Shown here: in pieces, positions 24,547-33,297 of the stretch
Numbering within the stretch: the first letter of the stretch is position 1
Layout of the letters: each line of letters opens with the position of its first letter
Assembly: GCA_934130165.1 (NCBI GenBank)
Contig: CAKOXO010000002.1
Location: 248,001-312,000, forward strand
DNA: 64,000 nucleotides
Origin: an uncultured Bacilli bacterium
GTDB taxonomy: Bacteria > Bacillota_I > Bacilli_A > RF39 > UBA660
Direction: 5' to 3'
Program-made: the position numbers and the translations under genes
Notes under the pieces: generated by a model
What the model was told of the DNA's origin: nothing
Databases searched by the model: none
Seen by the model: only the letters and a program-made list of their open reading frames with translations

Positions 24547-25782
24547 TTATGATAATAAATTCTCAGCCGTATTTTTTATATTTTTTTCATTAATACTTTT
24601 TTTAGGTATTACCCTACCTACTTTATCCACATTATAATTTAACTTAAAAAATATATTAACAGAAATAAATTGATATATAGATGCAGATACTTGACCAATA
24701 CCAGTACAGAAAGGTGTTTTTAAAAGTGACATTGCCATTCTCAAAATAGATCCAATTATCTTATTAGATGTTATTTTAAACGCTGACCACTCTAATTGTA
24801 GATAACAGGTTTTAATTCTATATATAGGATATAATATAAAATTAACAATTTCAAATCCAAAATAAATCATTGTAATTATAAAATTTAAATCGTAAAACCA
24901 ATATAAGCAAACAAACATAAATAAACTTGTCAAAAATAGTATACCTAATAGTTTATAAGCATTATTTCTATGATATTTATAATTAAAATTACTTTTACTA
25001 ATATCAATCGTTGCAGCAGTAACTACTGCATTTGCAGTATCCCATTGTGTATCTGTTATAAGAGCTATAAATGTAAGTGCATTTGCATATTCCCAACCAA
25101 ATTCTAAAGCATTACTTAGGCCAAATAAAAATATCAAGAAAAATGAAATGTTATTGAAAAATTCTACTGAATCATATTTTATACACTTTATTAGATCTAA
25201 TTGTAATTTAAATTTATCACTATTTTTTATATAAATATATAAGGTAAATAAAGCTAGTGGAATAAGTGTTGTTACAATTATAACAACTTGATTCTTTGTT
25301 ATTAAAGATGTAGCAATCAATAATATAAAATTTAATAAATTAAATATTAAAGAATATTTATTTGCTAATGTATTTTTTTCTTCATAGTATAACTTATTCA
25401 AAATCATTGCAAATTCCAAAGAAATAAATAATTGAATTACAGAATAGATAGTAAATGTTTTATATGTATGAATATCCATATTCATAAAATTTATATAATT
25501 ATCTATATTAATTAATACTACCAAGAAAATAATAGTTGAAACAATCGTTCCTATAAACATACCTGACATTACTGCATTTTTATTATTATCTTTTTCTTTG
25601 CTTATGTTTGCACCAGTAGAAAATACAGAACTTAGTATATAATATATAAACTGTAATGGGTAAGTCAAAGTAAAAATATTAATTAAATTTTTATCGACTA
25701 TTATTCCCAATAAAAACCAGGAAACAATTGGTATAAAAGATAATAAAGATAAATCAAAACTAATTTTTAATAATCTTTTCAT
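24547..25782 (-). CDS. MATE-like transporter
   Basis: 411 aa with about 12 TM segments and few charged residues outside loops. The opening SLLSFIPIVSWFLLGIIVDK and the mid-protein ITDTQWDTANAVVTAATIDI segment fit MATE-like carriers, as does the RIKTCYLQLEWSAFK, MSLLKTPFC region of the second half. It probably exports small organic cations, drugs or metabolites. Weak similarity in plan, not in sequence, to the transporter at 12310-13569. ACTCCTC-complement GAGGAGT lies 8 bases before the ATG. An MFS carrier gene follows upstream on the same strand after 186 bp. Confidence 0.65.
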   Translation of the reverse strand: MKRLLKISFDLSLLSFIPIVSWFLLGIIVDKNLINIFTLTYPLQFIYYILSSVFSTGANISKEKDNNKNAVMSGMFIGTIVSTIIFLVVLINIDNYINFMNMDIHTYKTFTIYSVIQLFISLEFAMILNKLYYEEKNTLANKYSLIFNLLNFILLIATSLITKNQVVIIVTTLIPLALFTLYIYIKNSDKFKLQLDLIKCIKYDSVEFFNNISFFLIFLFGLSNALEFGWEYANALTFIALITDTQWDTANAVVTAATIDISKSNFNYKYHRNNAYKLLGILFLTSLFMFVCLYWFYDLNFIITMIYFGFEIVNFILYPIYRIKTCYLQLEWSAFKITSNKIIGSILRMAMSLLKTPFCTGIGQVSASIYQFISVNIFFKLNYNVDKVGRVIPKKSINEKNIKNTAENLLS

Positions 25783-25968
25783 TTTTTACTCCTCACTGCT
25801 TAATGAAAGAACTATGTTGTCTAACTTTCTACCTTTCTTAACAAATTAATTCTATCATCTACAAATTTTTTATGTATATAACTTTTACAATAATTTAACC
25901 TTTTAAAAACTAGACTCATTATACTATATATTGTGAAAAATATATACTTGTACATTACTTTTATTAAG

Positions 25969-27114
25969 TTAAAGTTGTTCTTTTCTAATTTCAAAGTTTA
26001 TAACTATAGTTGAAATTATAGATAACATAAATATTACATAAAATATTCTTTCACCTATAAAATTTGCCAATATTGCTAATATAGCAAACACAACAACTTC
26101 AGTAAAACATAAACTCATTTGACCTACTGATGATAATAAATCACTATTTTCTTTTGAGTTTTTTATAATATTTTGAATTGATGTCTGAATTGATGTTTCA
26201 TAAACTTTTTCTAAATTATCTCCAATTGTTTTATTAACAGAAACCACAAATTTATTTTTTACAAGCAAATAAATTGAAGTTATAATTATTCTTATTAATG
26301 ATACCAGTGTATTCGATTTCTTAATATTTTTATCGGTATATTTTCCAATTAGTGTAACTGTGATTATTTGAAATAATAATGACACTATAATTACTACTGA
26401 AAATGCTTTAAAATCTTTTAATATAATATATAAATACATTGGAACAAATAATCTCTCTATTATATGATTAGTTCTAAGGGCATATATAAGTTTATATTTA
26501 CTTTTGCTATGCAACAAGTAATTAATACTAGATTTGAATGTACGAGTTTTTTTCTCTGGTTTATAATCGATTTTTAAAATTACAATATACTGAAGTATAT
26601 AGAAAATACAAATCACACCAAATAAAGTTATTTTATTATCACATATTACACCCCACGCTACTAAGATACTGGCTAATGCTGCACCCAAAATCTTACCACT
26701 AAAATACAAACTGTTAAATCTTCCTCTATGTTTACTTTCTACATATTTACTTGAAAGTGAATCTGATGAAGGATTTGAAAGCCCCATAAGTCCCATTGTT
26801 ATTACAAAAATCACTATATTAGCATATAAATCTTGATTATTTAACATAAAATAAGAGTTTATAGCACTAAACACATTTGAAATTAATACACATTTTGCAA
26901 CACCTATTTTATTTGATATTACTACAAATAACGGCGTTATAAGCCCAGTAATAAGAAATCTTATACCATATATTAATAAAATTAAATATATTGGTAACCC
27001 AGCTTTATATAACATAACAGTTCCAAATGTTTCACTTAGTGCATTTGCAAAGTTATAAAAAAATATACTTAGATACATGTACTTATACTCTTTTTTGTAA
27101 AAATATTCCTTCAT
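25969..27114 (-). CDS. MFS transporter
   Basis: 381 aa with about 11-12 TM segments. MFS features: a first-half loop NKIGVAKCVLISNV (the loop 2-3 equivalent), KYVESKHRGRFNSLYFSGKI with conserved R-G-R in loop 4-5, and a central cytoplasmic loop rich in Lys (KIDYKPEKKTRTFKS). Substrate unknown. TTAGGAG precedes the ATG. The gene is divergent from the alpha/beta hydrolase at 27266. Confidence 0.75.
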   Translation of the reverse strand: MKEYFYKKEYKYMYLSIFFYNFANALSETFGTVMLYKAGLPIYLILLIYGIRFLITGLITPLFVVISNKIGVAKCVLISNVFSAINSYFMLNNQDLYANIVIFVITMGLMGLSNPSSDSLSSKYVESKHRGRFNSLYFSGKILGAALASILVAWGVICDNKITLFGVICIFYILQYIVILKIDYKPEKKTRTFKSSINYLLHSKSKYKLIYALRTNHIIERLFVPMYLYIILKDFKAFSVVIIVSLLFQIITVTLIGKYTDKNIKKSNTLVSLIRIIITSIYLLVKNKFVVSVNKTIGDNLEKVYETSIQTSIQNIIKNSKENSDLLSSVGQMSLCFTEVVVFAILAILANFIGERIFYVIFMLSIISTIVINFEIRKEQL

Positions 27115-27213
27115 TTAATACTCCTAAAATTGTTTTCTAAAAAAATTATATCATATTTTTTATTATTTCATCTTTGATAATATACTAATGCAATTTCTTT
27201 TTTTATAAAATCA

Positions 27214-27242
27214 TTGATTTTTGGTAAACTTTTATATACAAT
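27214..27242 (+). promoter_or_regulatory. Sigma-70-type promoter of the alpha/beta hydrolase gene
   Basis: TTGATT (27214-27219), 17-base spacer, TACAAT (27237-27242), about 20 bases before the ribosome binding site AGAGG of the gene at 27266. Confidence 0.5.
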
Positions 27243-27265
27243 AATGATGAAAAGAGGTAATAAAT

Positions 27266-27901
27266 ATGGTTAATTTTTATATTAAAGGAATGTCAACTAC
27301 TGAAGAAGAACAAAAAACTATTATCAATAATTTTAAAAAGAAAAAGATTGATGTCATTCCAATTATTGATGATTATTCAAATTATTCTATTAAAACAATT
27401 TTTCCATATATTGAAAAATTTATTAAAGATCATAATCCGAATGATGAAGAAATCAACTTAATTTGTCACTCTATGGGATGCAATTTTGGTTATCTATTTA
27501 ATAAGGGTAATAATGTCAATAAATTAATTTTAGTATCACCCGAATTTATTAGTACAAATAAGAAACAAAAAAAAGAAATTGTATCTAATTATGATGGTAT
27601 TGATTATAATACATCTAATAACCCTATAAAACCAAACTTGCATAATATGATTCTATATTACCAATCTTTAAAAAATGTAGTCAAAATTCAAAATACGGCA
27701 CCTTCACTAGATACAAATTCGTTAGTTATATATTCAAAAGGTGATCCTTTTGTGAATCAATATTGGATTAATTCTGATATTAATTTGTTATCTCAAGCAT
27801 TTGAAGTTAATTCAAATTCACATAACCCACTATTAACTAATGATGAAACTTATGACGAAATAGCAAAATTCATTAAAGAACCATTAGAAAAAATAAAATA
27901 A
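27266..27901 (+). CDS. Alpha/beta hydrolase (lipase/esterase-like)
   Basis: 211 aa. The nucleophile elbow is INLICHSMGCNFGYLF (C/H-S-M-G, Ser near residue 72). Asp and His of the triad are probably in LVIYSKGDPFVNQY and NSNSHNPLLTNDE. The N-terminus FYIKGMSTTEEEQ matches small serine hydrolases that begin straight with the first strand. No signal peptide; cytoplasmic. Substrate unknown. AGAGG lies 9 bases before the ATG, behind a good promoter, and a strong terminator follows, so it is a single-gene transcript. Confidence 0.75.
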   Translation: MVNFYIKGMSTTEEEQKTIINNFKKKKIDVIPIIDDYSNYSIKTIFPYIEKFIKDHNPNDEEINLICHSMGCNFGYLFNKGNNVNKLILVSPEFISTNKKQKKEIVSNYDGIDYNTSNNPIKPNLHNMILYYQSLKNVVKIQNTAPSLDTNSLVIYSKGDPFVNQYWINSDINLLSQAFEVNSNSHNPLLTNDETYDEIAKFIKEPLEKIK

Positions 27902-27931
27902 CACAAATTACTAATCAAAATACTTTTTACT

Positions 27932-27960
27932 AACATTAAAATTAAGTTTTAATGTTTTTT
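27932..27960 (+). terminator. Terminator of the alpha/beta hydrolase gene
   Basis: Perfect AACATTAAAA/TTTTAATGTT stem, five-base loop, then T run. Confidence 0.75.
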
Positions 27961-27967
27961 ATTACAA

Positions 27968-29680
27968 TTAATCTTCTGTTACTAATTGCTTATAAATTTT
28001 ATTATTTTTTATTAAATCATCATTATTTCCAATACATTCTACTTTACCATTATTTAAAACAATCAATTTATCTGCCCTACGCATTAAATCTTTGTTATGG
28101 GTAATAACAATAATTGTATGATCAGTTTTCAAATCATCTAAAAGATTTATAATTTTATCAGTTGTATTTGGATCTAATGAGGAGGTCACCTCATCTAAAA
28201 GTATTATTTCAGAAGATGTAAGAAGTGCTCTAGCCAATGATAAAAGTTGTTTTTGGCCACCACTAATATTAGTTGCATCTTCTTTCAAAATAGTACTATA
28301 ACCATCAGGTAGGGACATTATAAAATCATGTATTCCAACTCTTTTACAAGCATCAATTTGTCTTTTCTTATTTGAATCAATTAGTGATAAATTAGCTCTT
28401 ATACTCATATTAAAAATAAATGTCTTTTGATTTACAATACTAACATTTGAATTAAATACATCTCTAGAATAATCATAAATATTTATCCTATCTATCAAGA
28501 TTTTACCATCATTTACTCTATACATTCTTAAAAGAAGGTTAAATAATGTTGTTTTTCCTGATCCAGTTTTACCAACAATTGCAGTTATTTGATTTGGTTT
28601 TGCAGTAAAAGATACATTTTTTAACACTTGAAGTCTACTGTATTTAAAAGATACATTTTTAAATTCAACATAACCAGCAATATCATCATTATTAACTATA
28701 CCATCTAATACTAAATTACTGTCTTTATAATTAACTATTTGATTTATCCTATATAATGAAACTGATTCTTCCATAATAGATACATCAAACTCCATTATGT
28801 CATTTATAGATTCTTTTGTTTTATCATAATATGAAATTAATAATAAAAACATAGCAATTTGTATTTTTCCTTTAATAAGAAGAACTAACACAATAAAATA
28901 TAAAATTATTTTACCAAAATCAATTACTAAACCTACCAAAGTTTTTCTCGTAAAATAATATTTTCTTTTAAGAAAGTAATTTTCTTGCCATCTTTTCCTA
29001 TATGTATCTAATTTATTATTTAATCTACTTCCAATATTAAAACTTTTAATATCTTTAAGTCCTATCAAAATTTGAGATAACATCCCTACCATTTTATCAG
29101 CATATTTTATTTGTTTTTTTAAATAATGAGCGTTTTTATCATTACATTTTCTTGCATAGATATAATATATAGCATCTATTATAATTACATATATTGCCAC
29201 TAAAACACTTTGCTTAGCAAACACAAAATATATAACTAACAATTTAATAAATTCAATTAATAGTTCAATCATAAAAGAAGGTACTTCTGCAATATTAATG
29301 ATATCTGAATTTGAGGAGTTTATAATTTTTCCAATAGACATTTTTTCTGAATACTCGTAATCGAAATCATATACACTATTTACTAATTTCTGATGTACTG
29401 AAACATAGGTTTCTTTAAAAAAATTAGCATAACACCAATTAGTACAATAAGAACCAATTTTATTTAATAAATAAGTTATTCCCAAAGCAACAATTAAAAC
29501 AATTGCTACATTATAGAGTTTATTTGTTACAACCTCAACAATTAATGATATAAGAAAAGGTATCAATAAACTTATTAAAACATTTATTAAATCGATAATT
29601 ATAAAAGTTATCAAGTACTTATTTTTAAAACTAACCAAAGAAAAATAATCCTTTGCAATTTTAATATTTTTTTTAATCAT
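27968..29680 (-). CDS. ABC exporter half-transporter (fused TMD-NBD)
   Basis: 570 aa from ATG 29680 (GGTGAG 5 bases upstream; the upstream TTG overlaps it). Residues 1-310 form a six-TM exporter domain. The ATPase domain is complete: Walker A IVGKTGSGKTTLFN, Q-loop IVNQKTFIFN, signature ISGGQKQLLSLARALL, Walker B EIILLDEVTSSLD and the H-loop IVITHN. It works as a homodimer or with another half transporter to export peptides, lipids or drugs. It lies 61 bp downstream of the AraC gene on the same strand, which suggests ligand-induced export. Confidence 0.9.
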   Translation of the reverse strand: MIKKNIKIAKDYFSLVSFKNKYLITFIIIDLINVLISLLIPFLISLIVEVVTNKLYNVAIVLIVALGITYLLNKIGSYCTNWCYANFFKETYVSVHQKLVNSVYDFDYEYSEKMSIGKIINSSNSDIINIAEVPSFMIELLIEFIKLLVIYFVFAKQSVLVAIYVIIIDAIYYIYARKCNDKNAHYLKKQIKYADKMVGMLSQILIGLKDIKSFNIGSRLNNKLDTYRKRWQENYFLKRKYYFTRKTLVGLVIDFGKIILYFIVLVLLIKGKIQIAMFLLLISYYDKTKESINDIMEFDVSIMEESVSLYRINQIVNYKDSNLVLDGIVNNDDIAGYVEFKNVSFKYSRLQVLKNVSFTAKPNQITAIVGKTGSGKTTLFNLLLRMYRVNDGKILIDRINIYDYSRDVFNSNVSIVNQKTFIFNMSIRANLSLIDSNKKRQIDACKRVGIHDFIMSLPDGYSTILKEDATNISGGQKQLLSLARALLTSSEIILLDEVTSSLDPNTTDKIINLLDDLKTDHTIIVITHNKDLMRRADKLIVLNNGKVECIGNNDDLIKNNKIYKQLVTED

Positions 29681-29753
29681 ACATCTCACCAATGTAATTG
29701 TAAATTAATTTTTAGTATATTTCTTTACATTTTAAATATTAAATTTGTTAAGA

Positions 29754-30545
29754 TTATTTTATAGGCAAATATATATAACAATACTCATCTTTATATAATT
29801 CAATTTTAAGATCATTTTTAACACTATAATTTGTTGAAGGTATCCATTGTGAATCTATTTTTTTCTCAAAGTCAGCTATTTTTTCTTGTTGTCTTGATGA
29901 AAACTTAAAAGCAACATATTCATTTTCCTTAATTTCATATTTTTCTAAATCCGAAAAATATTTTGAAGATCCTAAATAATAATGGTATAAGCCTTCATCT
30001 TTAAAAAATATTCCATACATTCCTGATTCACTAAACTCTTTATAATGACCATTATCTTTTGCTTTTATATATAATTGTTTAATTTTATACAATAAATCAG
30101 AATGTTTTTTTGAAGTAATATGATAACAGTATAAAAAAGTATTAGGAATTTTTCTTACTTCATAATCAAAGTTATATTTTTCATTATTAGTTTCAAAGTA
30201 TTCTATAGGTATTATTTTATAACTACCTATACCCTTTCTACATTCAGTAGGCGTTATACCGAATAATTTTTTAAATGCTCTATTAAAGGATACAGCTGAA
30301 TTATATTGATATTTAAAAGCAATATCAATTATTTTACAATCGGTATTTCTAATTTCTTCAAATGCTTTACTTAATCTTCTTTTCTTTATATATTCGTTAA
30401 TTGTCATATTAGTTAAAAACATAAAAATACGTTCAAGAATAAATAAATTGGTATTAGTTATTTTACTTAATGTATCTAAATTAATTTGACAATCAAGATT
30501 ATTTTCTATATATTTAATCATTTTATTTAAGCAATCAAAATTCAT
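29754..30545 (-). CDS. AraC-family regulator with C-terminal effector-binding domain
   Basis: 263 aa. Two AraC HTH motifs (NLDTLSKITNTNLFILERIF, then KIIDIAFKYQYNSAVSFNRA and GITPTECRK) in residues 1-100, then a GyrI/AraC_E_bind-like domain to the end (YDWI-type strands replaced by SQWIPSTNYSVKNDLKIELY). Paralogue of the regulator at 15602-16399: same length, same domain order, with TTxxEYI/KKRRLS shared. Probably controls the ABC exporter downstream, itself, and possibly the divergent beta-helix gene. A 14-base direct repeat with an 18-base period lies in the divergent promoter region. AGAGGTG stands before the ATG. Confidence 0.87.
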   Translation of the reverse strand: MNFDCLNKMIKYIENNLDCQINLDTLSKITNTNLFILERIFMFLTNMTINEYIKKRRLSKAFEEIRNTDCKIIDIAFKYQYNSAVSFNRAFKKLFGITPTECRKGIGSYKIIPIEYFETNNEKYNFDYEVRKIPNTFLYCYHITSKKHSDLLYKIKQLYIKAKDNGHYKEFSESGMYGIFFKDEGLYHYYLGSSKYFSDLEKYEIKENEYVAFKFSSRQQEKIADFEKKIDSQWIPSTNYSVKNDLKIELYKDEYCYIYLPIK

Positions 30546-30625
30546 TTAAATCACCTCTAACAGACTAATAGATATTATACCATTAAATGATAAATCAAAC
30601 AAAAAAATGATTTTTTTACTTCGGA

Positions 30626-30657
30626 TATTCAAATAAATATCATTATTCAAATAAATA
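30626..30657. promoter_or_regulatory. Direct repeat, possible AraC-type operator
   Basis: TATTCAAATAAATA occurs at 30626-30639 and again at 30644-30657, an 18-base period, between the divergent AraC gene and the beta-helix gene. AraC-family proteins use direct-repeat half-sites about two helical turns apart. Confidence 0.4.
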
Positions 30658-30693
30658 AGCGTTCATATATTATATCGAAGGACAAGTGATTTT

Positions 30694-32565
30694 ATGAATA
30701 AAATAAATAATAATACAGTTACGGTTTCCACAAGTGATGAATTAAAAGAAGCTTTGGAACAAAACAATGGTTATGAATATATTTATTTAGAAAATGATAT
30801 TACTTTAAATAGTGGTATAACAATAAACTCAAATAAAAGTAAAGTAACTATTAATGGAACCTATCAAAATATTATGCATACTTTAACCGGAATGAATAGT
30901 AAAGAAGAAGCTGATACTATTGTTCATACTGCCCTTACAAAAGAAGTTCAAATCAAAAATATTAAAATAATAAATCCAAATATATATGGTATTATCTGTG
31001 TACCAGTAGATGATAGTTATGATGAAATAGTAACCAGTTATGATAATATTATATTTAATGGAACACAACTATCATTTAATCCTTATGGTACTGTTAAAAT
31101 TAATAATTCTAATATTACTATTGAGAGTACTAGTGAAATAGAGTCCGAAGAAATATGTGAAGCAGAACGAGTTATAATAGGAGGTAAAACAAACATAATA
31201 AGTAGTTCTCCTAATCTACCCCTATTCTCTTTTAGAAGTGACTCTACTAATCCCTCTGTTATATTTTTGTGCAAAAGTGATGTTATCATATCAACCGATA
31301 CAAGAGAATTTATGTCTGGTACAAATAAATTAAATTTTACCATTCTTCATGATACAAATGTACATCTAACAACTGGAAATGGTTTTTCTTCTAAGACAAT
31401 TCATGGGGCTAACAATGTTTTAATTGATGACAGAGCATCATTCATATTTATTGAGAAAAGTCACCAAAGAATTCCTATGTGGGCTATTTTTGGAAGTCTT
31501 ACAATGAAGGAAGATTCTGAATTACAAATAATAAATTCATATAGTAATACTCCTAGTGATAACTACAATATTCACTTTAAAGGAACTGATTGTAAAATAA
31601 ATCTATATAATCCTAAAAATCTAACAATATATACTAAAAATGCAAATGTTATATATACAAATAATCCTTTAACATTTAGTATAAGTTGTTCTAGAATTAA
31701 CATGTGGCAAAATTCTACTGATATTTCTTCTGCTGGTGATATAAATAATATTCCTGATTATTCCTGGTACAAAGATGATGGCCTACTTCAAATTGAGGGA
31801 ACCATAACTTCAGATCTTACAGCCATTACCAAATATAATTTAACAGCTAGTGAACTTGCAAAATTACCAGATGTAGGTAACTTTAAATTTCAAGATAGAA
31901 AACAACTCTCTATTGGAACTACTCTTATGAATATTCATCCAATTAACTCAAGTAAAAATACAATAAGTGGTCATACTGATAGTTTTGCTGATATATTAAT
32001 TAAATATAATGATAATTCAGAGATAGTAAATGCTGATGATAATGGATTTTTTGAATATAATCTTCCTGCTTCTATAACAGATAATACCGAAGTTGAATTA
32101 ACAGCCAATGTATCAAGTAGTTTTATCTATGGTACAAGAACAGTTACTACTCCATTTACAGGAGAATTAACACTACTTGATATAAATAATTCCATATCAT
32201 TTTCACAAACACCAATAAATAATACTCTTATATTTCCAAAAACAAAAGAGTTAAAAACAAAAATTGTTGATAGTAGATTAAACAGTTCCGATTGGAAACT
32301 TTATGCTTATATAAATAATCCTCTAACATCAACTAATGGATTTATATTAGAAAATGCTTTAGTATTTAAAAAATTTGATGATGAGGTTATAACTTTATCT
32401 AATACTCCAACAGTTGTTTTTACAGGTAGCAACAATGAGGGAATTGTAAGTTTTAAAGAACTTAACTGGTCAACAGAAAAAGGTCCTCTATTAGATCTTA
32501 CTAATGAGGCTCTAGAAATAAATGAAGAATATTTTTCAACTATTTATTTCAATATAGAGGAGTAA
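30694..32565 (+). CDS. Leaderless beta-helix/adhesin-like protein
   Basis: 623 aa. Starts VTVSTSDELKEALEQNNGYE, then YIYLENDITL, the entry of pectate-lyase-like adhesin beta-helices, followed by repeated short strands (INGTYQ, IKNIKIINPN, VKINNSNITI, VLIDDRASFI, LTMKEDSELQIIN) to about residue 350. Residues about 395-480 (ISGHTDSFADILIKYNDNSE, then FFEYNLPASI) form an Ig-like surface domain, and a final beta domain follows. Proteins of this type are normally exported, yet there is no signal peptide, TM or sorting signal. That fits a spore- or cell-lysis-released surface layer, or another export route. AAGGA lies 12 bases before the ATG. Confidence 0.7.
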   Translation: MNKINNNTVTVSTSDELKEALEQNNGYEYIYLENDITLNSGITINSNKSKVTINGTYQNIMHTLTGMNSKEEADTIVHTALTKEVQIKNIKIINPNIYGIICVPVDDSYDEIVTSYDNIIFNGTQLSFNPYGTVKINNSNITIESTSEIESEEICEAERVIIGGKTNIISSSPNLPLFSFRSDSTNPSVIFLCKSDVIISTDTREFMSGTNKLNFTILHDTNVHLTTGNGFSSKTIHGANNVLIDDRASFIFIEKSHQRIPMWAIFGSLTMKEDSELQIINSYSNTPSDNYNIHFKGTDCKINLYNPKNLTIYTKNANVIYTNNPLTFSISCSRINMWQNSTDISSAGDINNIPDYSWYKDDGLLQIEGTITSDLTAITKYNLTASELAKLPDVGNFKFQDRKQLSIGTTLMNIHPINSSKNTISGHTDSFADILIKYNDNSEIVNADDNGFFEYNLPASITDNTEVELTANVSSSFIYGTRTVTTPFTGELTLLDINNSISFSQTPINNTLIFPKTKELKTKIVDSRLNSSDWKLYAYINNPLTSTNGFILENALVFKKFDDEVITLSNTPTVVFTGSNNEGIVSFKELNWSTEKGPLLDLTNEALEINEEYFSTIYFNIEE

Positions 32566-32579
32566 TATTTTAATATTAA

Positions 32580-32612
32580 AACTTACACACTATTAAAGTT
32601 TGTAAGTTTTTT
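32580..32612 (+). terminator. Terminator of the beta-helix gene
   Basis: AACTTACA/TGTAAGTT stem with a T run. It lies between two convergent genes; the original end of the HD gene (32620) is just beyond. Confidence 0.65.
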
Positions 32613-32682
32613 GTTTCAATTATAAATTGCATTTTATTTCTGGAAATAAATCATATAGATTATATCCAAGTAAATCATCAAA

Positions 32683-32770
32683 GTATTTTTTTAATTTGCA
32701 GGCCTCAATTAAATGATAATGCGTATTTTTTTAATTTGCAGGCCTCAATTAAATGATAATGCGTATTTTT
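32683..32770. repeat. 40-bp tandem duplication inside the 3' end of the HD gene
   Basis: The 40 bases from 32683 to 32722 are repeated exactly at 32723-32762, and the first 8 bases occur a third time. Because 40 is not a multiple of three, the duplication shifts the frame of the HD gene that crosses it. Confidence 0.95.
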
Positions 32771-33271
32771 ATATACACCATGTCTCATTAATAAATCCAT
32801 CATTCTCTTTTCTAATGTTTGCAATTTAGTTGTACACATTAAATCGCAAAGATTTATAATCTTTTCATAAATTGTATATTCATTTAAAAGATAGTTTTTT
32901 ATAAAATCATAATTTTCATTAGTTGAATCTGTATAATCTCTATCATTTGCCAAGCAGTTTATATCATTATTTAAAAACGAATGTTTTATACATATTCCTG
33001 CATATTCTTCTCCATAACCTAATTCTTTTAAATAATTATATCCATTAATAGCATGAGGTATTACTCCTTCATAGCTATTAAAACTAAACCTTTTACCAAT
33101 ATCATGAATATATCCAAGTGTCTTTGCATAATCTTCATCTAATTTTAATGCTTTTGCTATCATACTAGCAGTATTACCAACACAAATTGAATGTAAAATC
33201 CAACTATCATTCCTTACTTTTTGTCTTTCAAACTCTAATAATTTTTTTGCTTCTTTACTTGTCATTTTCAT
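32705..33271 (-). CDS. HD-domain hydrolase with C-terminus altered by tandem duplication
   Basis: 188 aa as it stands. HD core: WILHSICVGNTASMIAKAL, TLGYIHDIGKRFSF (HD dyad), AGICIKHSFLNND and INLCDLMCTT. It is clearly paralogous to 37090-37698 (ITSKEAKELLEIERQK start). The last five residues (ALSFN) are read out of frame after the first copy of a 40-bp repeat. With only one copy the protein would be 203 aa and end FDDLLGYNLYDLFPEIKCNL with stop at 32620-32622, nearly the same as its paralogue. The HD site is intact, so partial function is possible. Last gene of the hydrolase/transport cluster. Confidence 0.85.
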   Translation of the reverse strand: MKMTSKEAKKLLEFERQKVRNDSWILHSICVGNTASMIAKALKLDEDYAKTLGYIHDIGKRFSFNSYEGVIPHAINGYNYLKELGYGEEYAGICIKHSFLNNDINCLANDRDYTDSTNENYDFIKNYLLNEYTIYEKIINLCDLMCTTKLQTLEKRMMDLLMRHGVYKNTHYHLIEACKLKKYALSFN

Positions 33272-33297
33272 AGCTCATCTTCCTTTATTACAATTAT

